From positions 310,001-374,000 of the forward strand of contig JAZARR010000110.1 in NCBI GenBank assembly GCA_037389465.1: 64,000 nt of DNA. Reading direction: 5' to 3'. This DNA is from Baylisascaris procyonis (taxonomy: Eukaryota; Nematoda; Chromadorea; Rhabditida; Ascarididae). Below are positions 13,885-27,780 of this stretch, piece after piece. A program made the position numbers and the translations under genes. Under the pieces are notes generated by a model. The model made no database searches. It was given only the letters and a program-made list of their open reading frames with translations, and was not told the DNA's origin. Numbering within the stretch: position 1 is the stretch's first letter; each line of letters begins with the position of its first letter.

Positions 13885-14947
13885 ATGAAGATATATTGGA
13901 GGACAAAGGTATTCCACGCGGAAAAAGATATCAACAACGGATGGACCGCTGAAGAACGTCTAAACTTCGAAGAAGTTCTGATCGATGATCCCCATCCAGA
14001 ATTTTTGGCTGTCCACATAACATTCTATCAATGGTTATTCATAAACTTTTTGAAAATATACTCCCAAACGTTTAGTAATACGCTTTCGTGGATTCCACTG
14101 GAATCGAAAGAAGCGTTGTTGATCGATGCTCAATCCTCCATATCAAATAAAACACACAAACACGTTCCGGAACCTTCCGGAACCTTCCGGTAAGAAGTGC
14201 TATCCGATATCGGAAATAACATCTTTCATCTCTCAGTTGCAAGCGCCTCCTCATCTAACAAATTGAACAATATTATAGATTGGTGAAATTTTTTGATTCC
14301 ATGAGAACAGACCAACAACCACCAGCCTAAAATTCAGATCCACAGTGAAAGCGACTCCTAAATATTTTAAAAAACGAAACAGTATCGCATTGGAATTTAT
14401 GGGATTTTCAATTTCTTGCATGACCTCGTATGAGGTACTATAGTATTTATCCCATGAACGCATCCGTTTTGCATATTTTATTTTGCTTTTATGTGTTCAT
14501 TGAAATACTTGAAGTTTTATTAAAAATTGATTGATTTATATTATTTATTTAGAGCTATCAATCAAACAATATTCCTGTTTTGTTTTTGTTTTTTTTTTTT
14601 TCAGCAGGAGCGATAACACTTGTACTTGTCGAGTTAGAGTCATCAAGTAAATGGTCACTTGAGGGTCATTTTTACGAAACCACTGACAAAAATGACCAGC
14701 CAAAAAATGTTCTCAATATGTAAGTCGAAAAATATTAGCATTTATATAACAGAACTTTTCATTTATATCGGCCATGCTCTTATTAAAATTCGTAAAATAC
14801 CTTTGAAGTTCGATCTTATAATTTCTCCCGAGAAATTCAGTCATGTTCTCCTGATGCGTTCAGCAAAACAAAGAGCAGGCGGTGATCCAAACTTCTCATT
14901 TGCACAAAGAATTTCCTTTTTCGCCCCATCTTTCAGCTCCTCGTTCG

Positions 14948-14974
14948 CCCTCCCCTCCCCTCTCCTCCCCTCCC
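14948..14974 (-). other. G-quadruplex-type tract (C-rich on + strand)
   Basis: CCC, CCCC, CCCC, CCCC and CCC runs with mostly one-base loops, so the minus strand carries the G motif. Confidence 0.75.
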
Positions 14975-16193
14975 ATCTTTCCCTCAACATCCTTCCCATC
15001 GTCCCGCTGAACTGTTTATGAGAGCACTTGGTAGTTAGGATGTCCCCCTAGCTTCACCTCTAATCACGACAGTCTCTTGCCGTCACTGATAAGAAGATCA
15101 GTAATCGTTTATAAGACTGATATTGCTTTCTTTGATGAAGTAAAAAAGATTACTGTTCTTCGGATTCTTTTCCTCTTCTATTCTTGTTTTCTTCTTTTCA
15201 TTTTCGATTCGTACATTTCATTTTCAATCAGTTGAAATACTCATAATATTAATTGAATGCTAAAATATGAAAAAAAAAACCGATGGGAATTAAAGAAATT
15301 ATTTACAATAAACAAATATCATAAATTTTATTTTTTACTAAAAAAAAAAAAAATGAAGCAAAACAGCACTCCTTAATACAATTGACGTATTTATTGCCAC
15401 TATAATTCCACATAACAAAAACGTTAATCTTATTCCGCATTCTCAAAAAAAAAAAAAAAAGGATATTTTCCTATTAGTATATCATAGAGAATTTGCATAT
15501 CAGTGATATAATTTGCATATTTTATACACGCTTCTCTATCGAATATATACCCATGCACGGCAACAATTAGCATATGAGAGTCTTTTTTTTTCACCATATA
15601 GATTATAAATTCCGACAATTTTAAGCAAATTATGGGAATAACTATTTTCTGGATCGATTGAATGTGTGCTTGTATATTCAATAATTAGTACCAAGAATAT
15701 GAAAAGTGATAACATTTTACTTTTTATCGGTTTTTTTGGAGATTAGTAGCGGTAATATCGATATTTTTCGTTTATTGATTAAATTCATAGATTAAATTAT
15801 CTTTTTTTTTTTTTATAAAAGCAATTATATTTCGTTGAATTCATTTATATGCGATTTTTTCATATATGCATATTCTCTGCATGTTTCTAGAAGTTTTATA
15901 GACAATACAGAAATGAGTTTAGATGCATTTGCATATTAGAAACATTCTTTGATGACTTATGAAAGCAACAAAATTAAACATTATAGACAATCCATCACTT
16001 ACATATTGTCTGTGGTGTAAACTTTTTTTGGTGATTTATCGTCTTCTGTATAAGTTCAAACCTTCAAACTTTAAGTGAGGTGCTTCTTATTCTTAGAATA
16101 TGCAGGAAACTGGCAGAATATTTGTTGGGAATAATGAGGAGGAAATATTATTGAAAACTTTCATAACTGTTGGAGACAGAAACTTGCCAGAAA

Positions 16194-16213
16194 GGGAGGG
16201 GGAGGGAAGGGGG
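16194..16213 (+). other. G-quadruplex-type G tract
   Basis: GGG-A-GGGGG-A-GGG-AA-GGGGG. Confidence 0.75.
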
Positions 16214-19200
16214 TGAGAGAGAAGTGGAGCAATTTCGGTGAGGTAGTAGTGACTTCCGCTTCCTAATGAGAGTCTAAGACAAATTGCTTTACTGCTATAA
16301 ATTCCAGGATCACTTACTCTAGAAGCGTAATTCGAACATTTCAGAAACATTAGACCAAAAGTTAATAGCAACTTACTCGCAACTCTCCTCTGGAATTTGT
16401 CTCCGACGTTCTTCTATCCACCCCCACCCCTCCCACTCCCACTCTCCATCCAATAACTGAATATGAATTGAATATCTTATATAATATACTAAGATTTAAA
16501 TTTCCGGCTGTGAACTATGGGCACCATCTGAATCATTTTATCTCACAATACAATTTTCATATGCAAATGCACTACAGCCATACATTGAATGTTTTATTCA
16601 TACGTAACCTTTAAATTAATTCGTTGGCTAATTTACTATTGAGACAAAAATTATTGCAACGCAATGCTTTATGCAGCTTGTTCGATAATATGATTCTATG
16701 TGATACAAATCGGTTTACTTCCGTAGATGGGCTCCAACCTGACTCATTGGCTCCATTCTTCCGAACCACTGCGCTCAGTACCCTCCTCAGGGTAAGGACG
16801 GTAGAGAAAGTCCCAACCTTCCACTCAAGCAAAATAACGGTAAAACGACTCATGAGCATACGATGAGCAGAGAACGAGCCTAAGCTCTAACCTTCACGCG
16901 ACCTTACAATTTCTACTCTTAAACGAAAGTGGAAGCGAAATGAAGAGGCATTTATTCACAATGAATGCTTAGTTGATTGGAGTAAAATAAAGTGAACTAA
17001 AGTAATACGGTAAAGAATGATAATGCCTGTTTGCAAATACAATAGTTGTCCTGAATGTGGTGTACTACTTACTGTAATATTACCGTAATAATAGAAAGCA
17101 AAAAATGATTTAGAAATCACCACTCTTTACGATAATTCAACTCAATATCTCTTTATGTGGGCCACAGGATTTTTACCATCTATTTCTGCGAAAAAATCTA
17201 TCGTAGCACCGAAATGACTTATAAATCGAAATGTTGAATACAGTGTTCTTTCATGTGCTAAGGTTTGTCCATACATAACATCGCCAATGAGTTTTTTCAC
17301 CTCAACCAAACGTCTCATACAACTGGTATCATTTCAACAGATGAACAAAACCTGTCATTATATGAGTAAAGTTTCTTATAGTTTCATGCTTCCGCATTGA
17401 CCGCGTAAAATTGCTACCGGAACTGCCACAAATTACACCTCTCTTATTATGCACTCCAAAGTCTTCGCAAAAAGCACCACATTCTGTTCGTTCTGTGTAT
17501 GTGTCTGCGTGCCTGTCTGCATGTCTGATAAATTCAAGAGGAGAGAGAGAAGGCCTGAATGGATGGAATATGTTTGGTACAGTCTCCGCCAAAGGTTCAC
17601 CTCATGTCGCTGACGTCATTTCGATAGGTCATCTTGGGTTTGAGTTGTTGGTACTTTAAAATGCAATCGAATTTCCGGTTTGTATCTCAACCGGTTTAGT
17701 GCGGCCCAAAAATGTTTTTTTCTGTCGAGGATCTGTGCAAATGCTCGACGTTTTTTTGATGAAAACGCATTACTGGGCATTTTATCGCTCTTGAATATCT
17801 GAACATCAGGCTGGCCGAAACGTTAAAAAGCAAAAAAGCACAGTTCTTGCCTCTTTTCGCATTTCTTTACTAATGAACGACTGTATTAGACCCACTTCAT
17901 TTCTTTTATTTTATTACCACTTTTTTAAATTTCCGGTTATCGTATGGAAGACATATGTAAATTACCAAATTTTCTTTTCAAAGATGAGTGATTTTAGTGT
18001 CGATTTAGACATTTACATCAAACTCTTCTTGAATAGAAACAGAAACCAGTGAATTTTCAAAACAATTTTTGGGAAATTTTTGAAAAATTTAAAATTTCCG
18101 GAAAAATTTCCTATAAAACTTTTCACAAATTTTTTTTTAAAGAGAAAAATTCAAATTGAATTTAATAGCAATTTCTCATAAAAAATAATTCAGTCAATCG
18201 GGTTGATCATTGGTGAACTATAATGACGATGCATTTACACACACACACATACATCACCGGATGCAATACAGAGGTATGTCGAATCAATGTATCTTAAGAC
18301 CGCAACGCGATACGCTCGCATCACCTAAAATGAGAGCGCGCGTGCGAGCAACACCTGCACATGTGGGACGATGAGCTCATTGCATTTGTGAGGATGGTGT
18401 GCTTTATCGTTCGTTGCTCATTGCAATTGTTGCTCACATTTCTTTATTATGGGCAATATTTTCACGTTTATTCCAAGATTGAGCATTTTTTCCTGAAAAT
18501 TTTTCAATTTTTGCAGTGAAAATCTAAAAATTATAGAAAAAATTTTCTGCAATTGATCTCCAAATTTCCATTCCTAATTAATAAAAGTTCATATAATTAA
18601 AAAAAATTTTTTTTTCTCATTCTCATTAATAGATTTTTCTTAATTCCTTTTTTCTCAGAAAGCATTTTTTATTTGTTTCTTAGACTCATTTCAGGGTGAA
18701 TTTCCTTTTGTTGTATCATTCAGAAATCAAATATCATCACTATACTTTCCCCAGGTACTATACGAATTAATTTTCAAAAATTTCGACTCCATTTCGTATG
18801 TTTTTTTTTGTTATTCTTCTATAACAGCTAAACGTCTTGTAAATTTAGCCATCATTTCATCGCATAAAAGACGTATAAGTGACACCGCCGTTGATGACAA
18901 TATAGGTCGATTCGGAAAAATTGATACATATAAGATACGCCACCATTGATGCGTTTTTTGAATATTTTGCCTCATTTCAAAGATTACGAAAATATGCAAT
19001 CATACTGCAGAAAAATCGAAATCTGCAAGATTGTTTAATATCCTACTATGTGCTGGAAGTAATATATGGAAAATATATTTCGTCTTTTGAGTACCATTTT
19101 TTTTTTCGAAAAACAAAATTCTGTGGCGTTGAAGTTTGCCTCAAGCTCGTACATTTGTGCGATTTTTTTTTTTCAAACTTTTTGAACCAACTTAACTCTA

Positions 19201-20431
19201 TTTGATAGGGCTGGCATCAACAGGCTGACAATAAGTTTAGTTTTTAGTTTTTGTTATAAGATGAACGGTTTCTGAAATATAATGAAAAAAAAAATCATGA
19301 CTCTTAATCACTATCGCAACACACAAATCTGGCTATAATGTTTAGGTGTTTTCAAAATTTACCTCACTATAGGAAGCAAGATGGAATTAAATGTTGGTGC
19401 CAGCTGCTGTGTTGACGGCTCTTAAAGGTGTGAAACTCGAGCAAGGTTTCGCATCGGTCAATAGTCTCGAGATTCGTCACTGTACAAACATTCGCTGTCT
19501 CAAGCCAGCTTGCATAATTTATTTTCATCAATTATCAGATATTTGATGCATTAATAATTACCAAAGATTTTTTTGTCACTTGTAGAAATGGTTCGAAAGG
19601 CCAGACGGCCCGTGCTGATTTCATTATCACTCTTTATCCAGGAAGACTTCCGCTTATCAATTTTTTTATTATAAAATACAAATATATAAGTATAATTCGA
19701 GTCGAGTACATCGAGTAAAAAGGATAGCAGTTTAAAAAAAAAGCATTTATTATAATTTTTCAATACAGGTATTTAAATACAGCTATTATAATATGATGGT
19801 CAACAATAGGTGACGCTTTCATCCATATATTCCAAAAAATGGAAAAGTTGGAAAATTTTTCATCAATGTTCATTTCAAAGTTCGACTGCACGAACAGATT
19901 TGCTTGACTTTTCCACCCTTTCCCCTCTTATTTCTGGCCTAATTTTTGCATTTTCCTCTTTTTTTTTGTCCCATTTAATTTCGTGAACTCATAAAAAAAA
20001 AAAAGATCTTCTCGAAGAAAAACTATCCACACTTGTGACCTGTCGCTTTGATTTTTAGATGCCATTCGATCGTCGTGCGTGTTTCGCCATTTTTAATTTA
20101 GAATTTTAGACAAAAGGAAAAAAAATTCATTGAAGATTACCTTCATTGCTCGCTAAAAGTGTCAGAGTATGATCAGATTTTTGCGATTGTTTATCGTCAA
20201 AAATTTCGCGATTTTTCGATGCATTTTTCCCAAATTCGTTTCGCAGTAGCCTCATCATAGCGTCGTCATATCTGTGTGGTTATAATATGCATTTTTTTTT
20301 TCTATATTTCCACCAATTTAAGCATTTTGATGAATTTGATGTGTACCATAGGATGACCTCTTGCATTGTAATTCGCTTTGACCCAACAATTTAAGAAGAA
20401 ACCATTAAAAACATTTAAAGTTGGCAAAAAA

Positions 20432-20559
20432 ATTTGCATATATTTTTATGTTGACCGGGTCTTGGAATAAAATAAATTAGAAATTTGCATGAATTGTAAT
20501 GTTGTGAAAATTTGCATGTATGCAAAAAGCACATATTGCATCAGCTTTTCTATTTGCAT
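20432..20559 (+). promoter_or_regulatory. Cluster of four ATTTGCAT octamers
   Basis: Identical ATTTGCAT sites at 20432, 20483, 20510 and 20552, all in one orientation, followed by two ATGCAAAATTT near 20594 and 20609. ATGCAAAT is the known POU-domain octamer. Function is inferred only; no gene start has been identified beside it. Confidence 0.35.
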
Positions 20560-20689
20560 CAGCACATACCGCCTAATTAATACTGAATTACGTATGCAAA
20601 ATTTGATATGCAAAATTTACACTCTTAAGATGCGACCGGGTTTATGTTTCGTGAAATGTGAATAAACGAACGGTTAATATTGCAGGTGG

Positions 20690-20743
20690 TTTTATTTATT
20701 TATTTGTTTATTTAATTATTTATTTATTTGTTTATTTATTTGT

Positions 20744-20794
<51 letters not shown>

Positions 20795-20797
20795 TTT
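20690..20797. repeat. (TTTA)n tetranucleotide tract
   Basis: Near-perfect TTTA units with scattered TTTG variants. It lies about 130 bp downstream of the octamer cluster. Confidence 0.95.
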
Positions 20798-22907
20798 GTC
20801 TTTTCAATTATTTACTCTAACATCCAAATGTCGGAAAACATAGAATAAATATTTGTATTTGAATAACAGGAAAGAGCGAAACGTTCGGAAAGCAACACTT
20901 CAAACAATCAGACATTCAGATATCTAGATTGTTACATATGGAAAAGTACTCAGTAAATTCGTTTCGATAAGGCGTTGAAGGAGAGAAATTGCTTCGGTGA
21001 GCTGTTTGTTCAAGTATGAAAAAAAAACTTTAAAAAAAAAACTTTCTTCTGTCGTAAATTGTTAGAAAATTAGAAGTAATTTTTAACCTAAATCCACTTG
21101 AAATAAAAAAAATTGTTAAAATACTCTTCAATGCAGTAATTTAAGAAGTTAGATTCTTTTTGTGCCTATATATATATTTATTCCAGAGGGACGTTTTTTC
21201 CTTGTTGATGCTCACATTATTATTCTCTCATCTTCCTGTAGAAATTAAATATATCATTTCTCGATGAAGGATTGAGAAAAGCATTTTAAAATTTCCATTG
21301 AATATTTCTAATATCATATTGAATCGTCTTTTTTTTTTTTTTAATAAGAGGGATGACGTTAAAATGCACAAATTTTTATCGATTTTTTTTCTTTAATTTC
21401 CTATGATACCAGTTGAAAAAAATTTTTCAATCGGTTATTCACGTTGAATCATCGTTGTCACATTTTTATGCACTTTTTATCAGTCTATATTTACAATATG
21501 CCTCTATATGCACTTTTCGCTTTGTGCGTTTATTTGCCTCCTGTTTATGAAATTTTAAACAAATATTTTCGAATAAATATTCTCGGTTTATATCAAGTAA
21601 TTTTTTTTTCTTCTAGGTAATCAACGATTTATCCAACAAATACATCTAGAAGTAATCACCCAATTCTTATGATGAACTATCCCACCTGTCATTCACCATG
21701 AATTTCATTGAAATAGTCGCCGTATTGAGTAATTGATAAATATCTATAGTTAATGATTTAGTGACTAAATAGTTATTTAAAAAATTCCTACACCGTTATT
21801 AAACGAAGATCTATTTATGCAAATATGAAAAATTCGAGGAAAAAACTTAAATTATAAATTATAATCGAGCATCGAAATATATACCGGAAGCTAGCCATTT
21901 ATTGAGAAACAAAAAAAAATGAATTTTTTTTACTAGTTTGAAAATAAATTCGTTGACCGAATTCGATCGAATATCATATAATAAATGAAAAAATTAAACT
22001 GAATATTTCAGAATAAATCGTCAATTTAAAATTTGAGATGTGTTTTTTCGATGCGAACGAAACATTAAATTATATTTGAAGAAAAAAAAAATGTCATTTC
22101 GTCAGCATGAATTTTCCATTCAAATGACATACTCGCTTACCGAGGGGAGGGGACCGGTTCTTTAGATGTGTCGTTTCTTCATATTTACTTGCAAACAATT
22201 TTCAATTTTATTGTACACATCCGTCTCACGACGCATTATGCGATGATGTCATCATCAAAATTTGTGAAGCCAATATAACTTTTAATCATTTCATTTATTA
22301 TATTAGTAATATTTGTGATAATTATAAGAGTAATTTGCACATGGATCGTTTCTAATTACTACTATAAAATATGTAATATTCGATATCCGTAGTTTTCTCT
22401 ATAGTTATGTAGAGTCATGGTTATGATTCACCGCTTAAGAGCAATTCTTGCTTTCATTTCCGTTACCGCTAAGTTCATATATTCCTATTTAAATATCTTA
22501 TGAATTTTAGCAGGTATTTTATAAATATCTTCTTACTCTTACTCTGTGATTTTATTTTATTTAATCATATGAAATCTTCAAATCATATAGACTTTAAAGC
22601 TTTTGTTCATCAGTCGTTCTATGGGGCTAGGTAATTTGCATAGGCAAATTGTGTTGCTTGGATTTGAGTTGCAACAACTTAACTATGAAATTGTAATATA
22701 TTTTTGCAGCATTATGTTTACTCTTTACATTTATTTTTACATAAATAGTAGTGAGATATAAGCGATTACTTAAACTTCAATCAAAAATAAATGAATTTTC
22801 GAGATTTCTTCGAATTTTTTTCTTCTTTCGAATACTCGAAAAAAGGATCGCAATTATTCTTTAATTTTTAATAACTTTATCTGGCTTTATGACTTCATAA
22901 AGCGCCT

Positions 22908-22912
<5 letters not shown>

Positions 22913-22992
<80 letters not shown>
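22913..22992. repeat. (TA)n microsatellite
   Basis: About 40 uninterrupted TA units directly abutting the left arm of the inverted repeat. Confidence 0.97.
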
Positions 22993-23373
<381 letters not shown>

Positions 23374-26300
23374 TCGATTCACTAAACAACCTCATCTGTT
23401 ACTTAACCCGCTTTTTAAATCACTGTAACGTAAAAGAAAAAAAATCTAAGTTTTAAATTCAATCTTTAAAAAAATCGGCATATATTTATTCTATTTCATA
23501 TATCATCGTATTTTTAAATAAACCAAATTACCTGTGACTGAGGTAGCTGTAATATTAAACTTTCCTACGGTATTACAGCTGATTGGTTACCGTATCTCAT
23601 GCTAAGTCTATTGTTTAACTTGACATTATGTGTTACACACTAAGTGCCATCTGATGAATCGATCAACGGATGAATCATAGCTCATGAAATGGATGAAGCA
23701 TAATTGTTCTTACCGAAGTAATATGTTCTAGAGGTTTCGTCGGATAGGAAAATTTATGCTTATGGCAGTTACGGTAACTTGCAATATTTCCAAAAATTTG
23801 CATTTTATAGTAAGAAACGTTTTTTGTTTTATCTCCGGAAATGCTTGATGCAATGTTTGACGTTCTAAATGATTTCTTTGTTTAATTGTTGTGAGATGTT
23901 TATTTCATAAATGAAATACTCAAAATATAAAACCGAGTAAATGAAGCAGTAAAACATACGATTACAGTGGTCAGAAAGTCAGCGGCAATTAAATAAAAAC
24001 TTACCCGAGCTTACCCGAACTCGTACCCGATTGAGTGTACACGAGCTGGTTGACTTACCCGAAGTAGGAATGCTTGAGGCAGTTGGAAAACGCAAAGATA
24101 ACAGACACTGAGATGACATCTGCAGGAAGTCCACGCTCTGACGATCCGAACATAAAGTTCATTAATGCAGGGGCTCCTTTAATTTACTCATTGTTTTATT
24201 GAGCATTCATCAACAACCTTCATAATCTTCTATAGAAATGAAGAGGGAAAACCTTTCAAGATCCAATGATATCTTCTTTGCACTAATCTCCCTCTAGAAA
24301 ATAGGCATTTCCTTAATATTAAGATCCCAAAAACTGCGATGTAGTATGATGACTCCATAAGAAATTGTTGAAAATAAAGTTTCCTCCTTTCTTTACTCTC
24401 TAGTTTTTAAATTTTTCTAATACATTCTTTAGTGAAATTTCTTTTTTTTTTTCGGAAATATGGTCATTGAATCATTATTGCACTGTCTATTTATCGCACT
24501 ATTTGAGTAGTTTTTTAATTTTTTCATTTTTCTGAAGTTCTCGCATATCGATGCGGAAATCATATCATTGCTATTACTTCGTTAAATTTTATTTCCTTCA
24601 TTCACTAAATATTTCTTATATAAAAGTCGTTTGTTGCATTTTTCATTAAAAGACATGTTTACATTCAATTAACCTTTATTATTTCTATGCAACATTGCAT
24701 CCTTTCAATTATACGTTTTTCTTCTTTATAAGTTAGCGATTTTTTTTTATTTGGTCTCTTCTGTGCATATCTCTCACTCGTTCAGCAATTAGCTTTATTA
24801 TATATGAAAAGTTATTTATATAAGCAACAATTATATCAATTTACAATCATCTTTATTTACTATATATGATGGTTCTATTAAATGCAAGAATGAAAGTGAT
24901 AGGGAATGGGTTGGGGAATAAGAAGGCTCGATCGAGTATAACATTGAAACGATTTTTGATAGTTTTTATTCAGTTCTTCACAATGCTTGCATATTGATGA
25001 TTTCGCTCGGTACTTTACCACGAATATCGTTTGCATAATCGCTTCAAAAAGTATTATTTTATTGTAGATTGAACCTAGCTGCTACCCGTTTGTCGAGTCA
25101 ATTCTACTCTCATGGTTTTCGTTTATTTGTCAAATTTAGTAAGTCATCTGTCACAAATGTTTTTTTTAAACATTTTAAGCACTTGTCATATATGAGGCAT
25201 TTATTATTTTTATATTCACGAGCAACGATAGCTTTATTTATTTCTATTTAAAAAGTAATTATTTTAATTACTTTTATATCTTAAATTACATATTACAATT
25301 TATTATTTTTGTTTGACTTTCCTATTGCAAAGTTTCTATAGTCATATCAAATTTCTCAAAAAAAAAAACTTTTTCAGCACCAAATTTCTCCAACAATTGC
25401 TCAAAATTGGAAAAAAAATTTCAATATTTCTTGAATTGTTTGTGGGAATTGAACTGATATAGAAGCACTAATAGATGAGATTATTCACTAGTTTTTTTTT
25501 TGAATGTGGATATTGTGAAACTATTAATATTTAACAAAGATATTTTTTTATTTTATTTCATAAATTTTATGATTATCACGTAAATGAAGAAATTTATCCG
25601 CTTTATCTTTTCCGATTTCCTTTATTAAATTTTTTTTTCACCCTTTCCCTATCTACTTATTGTTTTGTGGCTAACATCATTTCGGACGGATTGTAAAATC
25701 TTCCATGTATGGTACCATCATTTTGTTTGGGTTACAGATCTTCCATTAATGGTAACAATTAAAATATAATTTTATTTTGCATTCAACATTGAAGGAAGAA
25801 TCTCTCTCGCCATAGGAAGTATTCGATGTTGATTTGAAAAGAAATGCGTACATAGATTTTGATTGATATACATAATTTTTTCTTTTTCTTTTTCCACAAG
25901 AACGGCATTGTGTAGTATACTTTCATATCTATCGCATAGGAACATTATCTACAAACATTGAACACAATTTATTCCCTTAAAGAATCTGCGAACAATCGTA
26001 TAAAGCTTTCAAAATCATCATGTTGTATGAATATTTCTTCATATCGAACCTCGACTTTAACTTCCTTTAAAAAAAATTGTTTGTGTATCTTTCATCGACG
26101 TTAATCCTTCACTTCGAAGCATCACTTCATTTACAATATTATAAGGCGGATTTTCATTTACAATACGTTTAAAATACTATAGTAATCCTTTGAGTGTTTT
26201 GAACGCCAATATTCACTACATTATGCTCATGTCGTATATCCATTTACTGCAACGAGTTGTTTTTGTGTTTTTTATTGTTTAGTCAGAGAATTTGCAGATA

Positions 26301-27147
26301 TTTTGTTTCCCTTAAATTCCTTAGATTGGTTTGTCCTTGAATTCATCTTGGCTTTTCTTTCCAGCTTAAAAGAACGGTTTTTTAATATCCCGATTTGAAG
26401 AAAAAATCTTTTGTTTTATCTAAATTTCGAGAAATTTTTATGCAAATAAATCGGAATTGTAAATTTCAGTTTCAAATAGTGCAGAAATATTTTTGATTTT
26501 CTGGTAATAATGATAAAATAACATTAAATAATATCACTTATTTTGAATTAATAACGTAAATAATGCGTATTGACTAAATACAATGATAAAATATGATTTT
26601 CTCTTAAATATCTTTTTAACAGCTCTTTCGAAAAGTTGAAAATTGAGAAAATTGTTCACTGACCTTTGAGAATTCTTGTTTATAACCTTTTAATAGCAGT
26701 TAAGATGGAATTAATCTACAAAATTAAAATATCAACAAAAAAAAATACAAATTCATTGATAATTTCTGAAACTTGATGAAATGTAATGCAGTGCAAATAA
26801 TTCATCAGTTGCAAAGAAAAAGGGATGTCTGCAGACATCTGTAGACATCATGGACGACATCACAATTGTTGCATTAGATGACAACAAAAAATAGTCATTT
26901 TAAATGGGTCATTGCACTTGACCCAAGCCAAAATCAAATATTTTTAGCATTGTGACGATGCTAAAATTTATACAGTTACGTTGAAATAAACCTATCAATG
27001 GATACTTGGTGTGAGGATGCATCGTTGCTACAACTTGAGAGTTGTTTCGCGGAACTTCCGGTTTGTAAAGTTTTTTGCAGTTAGGAAAAGTTGACGCATA
27101 ACTTGTAAAAAATAAACGTAAGCTCTTCATTCCAACCTTGTGCCGAA
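23374..27147. other. AT-rich non-coding stretch
   Basis: No supported gene. The ACCCGA-type repeats at 24002-24064 and a 71-bp segment at 25068-25138 flanked by good acceptor (TATTGTAG) and donor (GTAAGTC) sequences are the only notable points. Confidence 0.55.
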
Positions 27148-27780
27148 TACCTGCGGCTGTCAGCTCGTTGTTCCTCTTAATACCTGCGGCTGTCAACTCG
27201 TTGTTCCTCTTAATACCTGCGGCTGTCAGCTCGTTGTTCCTCTTAATACCTGCGATTGTCAACTCGTTGTTCCTCTTAATACCTGCGGCTGTCAACTCGT
27301 TGTTCCTCTTAATACCTGCGGCTGTCAACTCGTTGTTCCTCTTAATACCTGCGGCTGTCAACTCCTTATTCCTCTTAATGCCTGCTGCTGCCAACTCGAT
27401 GTTCCTGTTAATATCTGCGGCTGTCAACTCGTTGTTCCTCTTAATACCTGCGGCTGTCAACTCGTTCGTTATTCCTCTTAATATCTGCGGCTGTCAACTC
27501 GTTGTTCCTCTTAATACCTGCGGCTGTCAACTCGTTCGTTATTCCTCTTAATATCTGCGGCTGTCAACTCGTTGTTCCTCTTAATACCTGCGGCTGTCAA
27601 CTCGTTCGTTATTCCTCTTAATATCTGCGGCTGTCAACTCGTTGTTCCTCTTAATACCTGCGGCTGTCAACTCGTTCGTTATTCCTCTTAATATCTGCGG
27701 CTGTCAACTCGTTGTTCCTCTTAATACCTGCGGCTGTCAACTCGTTCGTTATTCCTCTTAATATCTGCGGCTGTCAACTC
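27148..27780. repeat. 33-bp minisatellite with 70-bp higher-order repeat
   Basis: Eighteen full units and one partial unit, each beginning TACCTGCGGCTGTCAACTCG or a close variant. Units 1-9 (27148-27444) are 33 bp. From 27445 the array alternates a 37-bp unit (four extra bases, CGTT, plus a GTTCC to ATTCC change) with a 33-bp unit, giving a 70-bp dimer repeated about 4.8 times with almost no divergence. Because 33 is a multiple of three, several frames are open on both strands (11-residue periodic peptides such as TAAGIKRNNEL on the minus strand). The 70-bp dimers shift frame, so I do not regard this as a gene. Confidence 0.97.

Larger units (their letters stand above)
10918..20431. other. 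AT-rich non-coding stretch
   Basis: No supported gene. It holds poly-A/T runs, G tracts (13516-13541, 13864-13884, 16194-16213), a C tract (14948-14974), a 10-bp CCGGAACCTT repeat near 14165-14190, and octamer sites at 12070, 12105, 15491, 15511 and 16561. Short open frames at 13885-14193 (+), 16611-16866, 17329-17659 and 18811-18999 (-) are unrecognised. Confidence 0.55.

Noticed and set aside
13885..14193. 102-codon frame ending at a good donor (TTCCG|GTAAGAAG)
   Set aside because: Part of it (WTAEERLNFEEVLIDDPH) looks coding, but the rest does not and the 3' part is a simple CCGGAACCTT repeat. No partner exon found.
18811..18999. Minus-strand 62-codon frame with a helix-rich end
   Set aside because: I compared it by eye with small coiled-coil proteins such as BRK1 and WASHC3. 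Spacing and key residues do not match.
27138..27551. Plus-strand repeat proteins across the minisatellite
   Set aside because: Two overlapping plus frames are both open because the unit is 33 bp. This is a property of the repeat and not evidence of translation.
27148..27780. CRISPR-like array
   Set aside because: Units are directly adjacent with no unique spacers, and the host is clearly eukaryotic.
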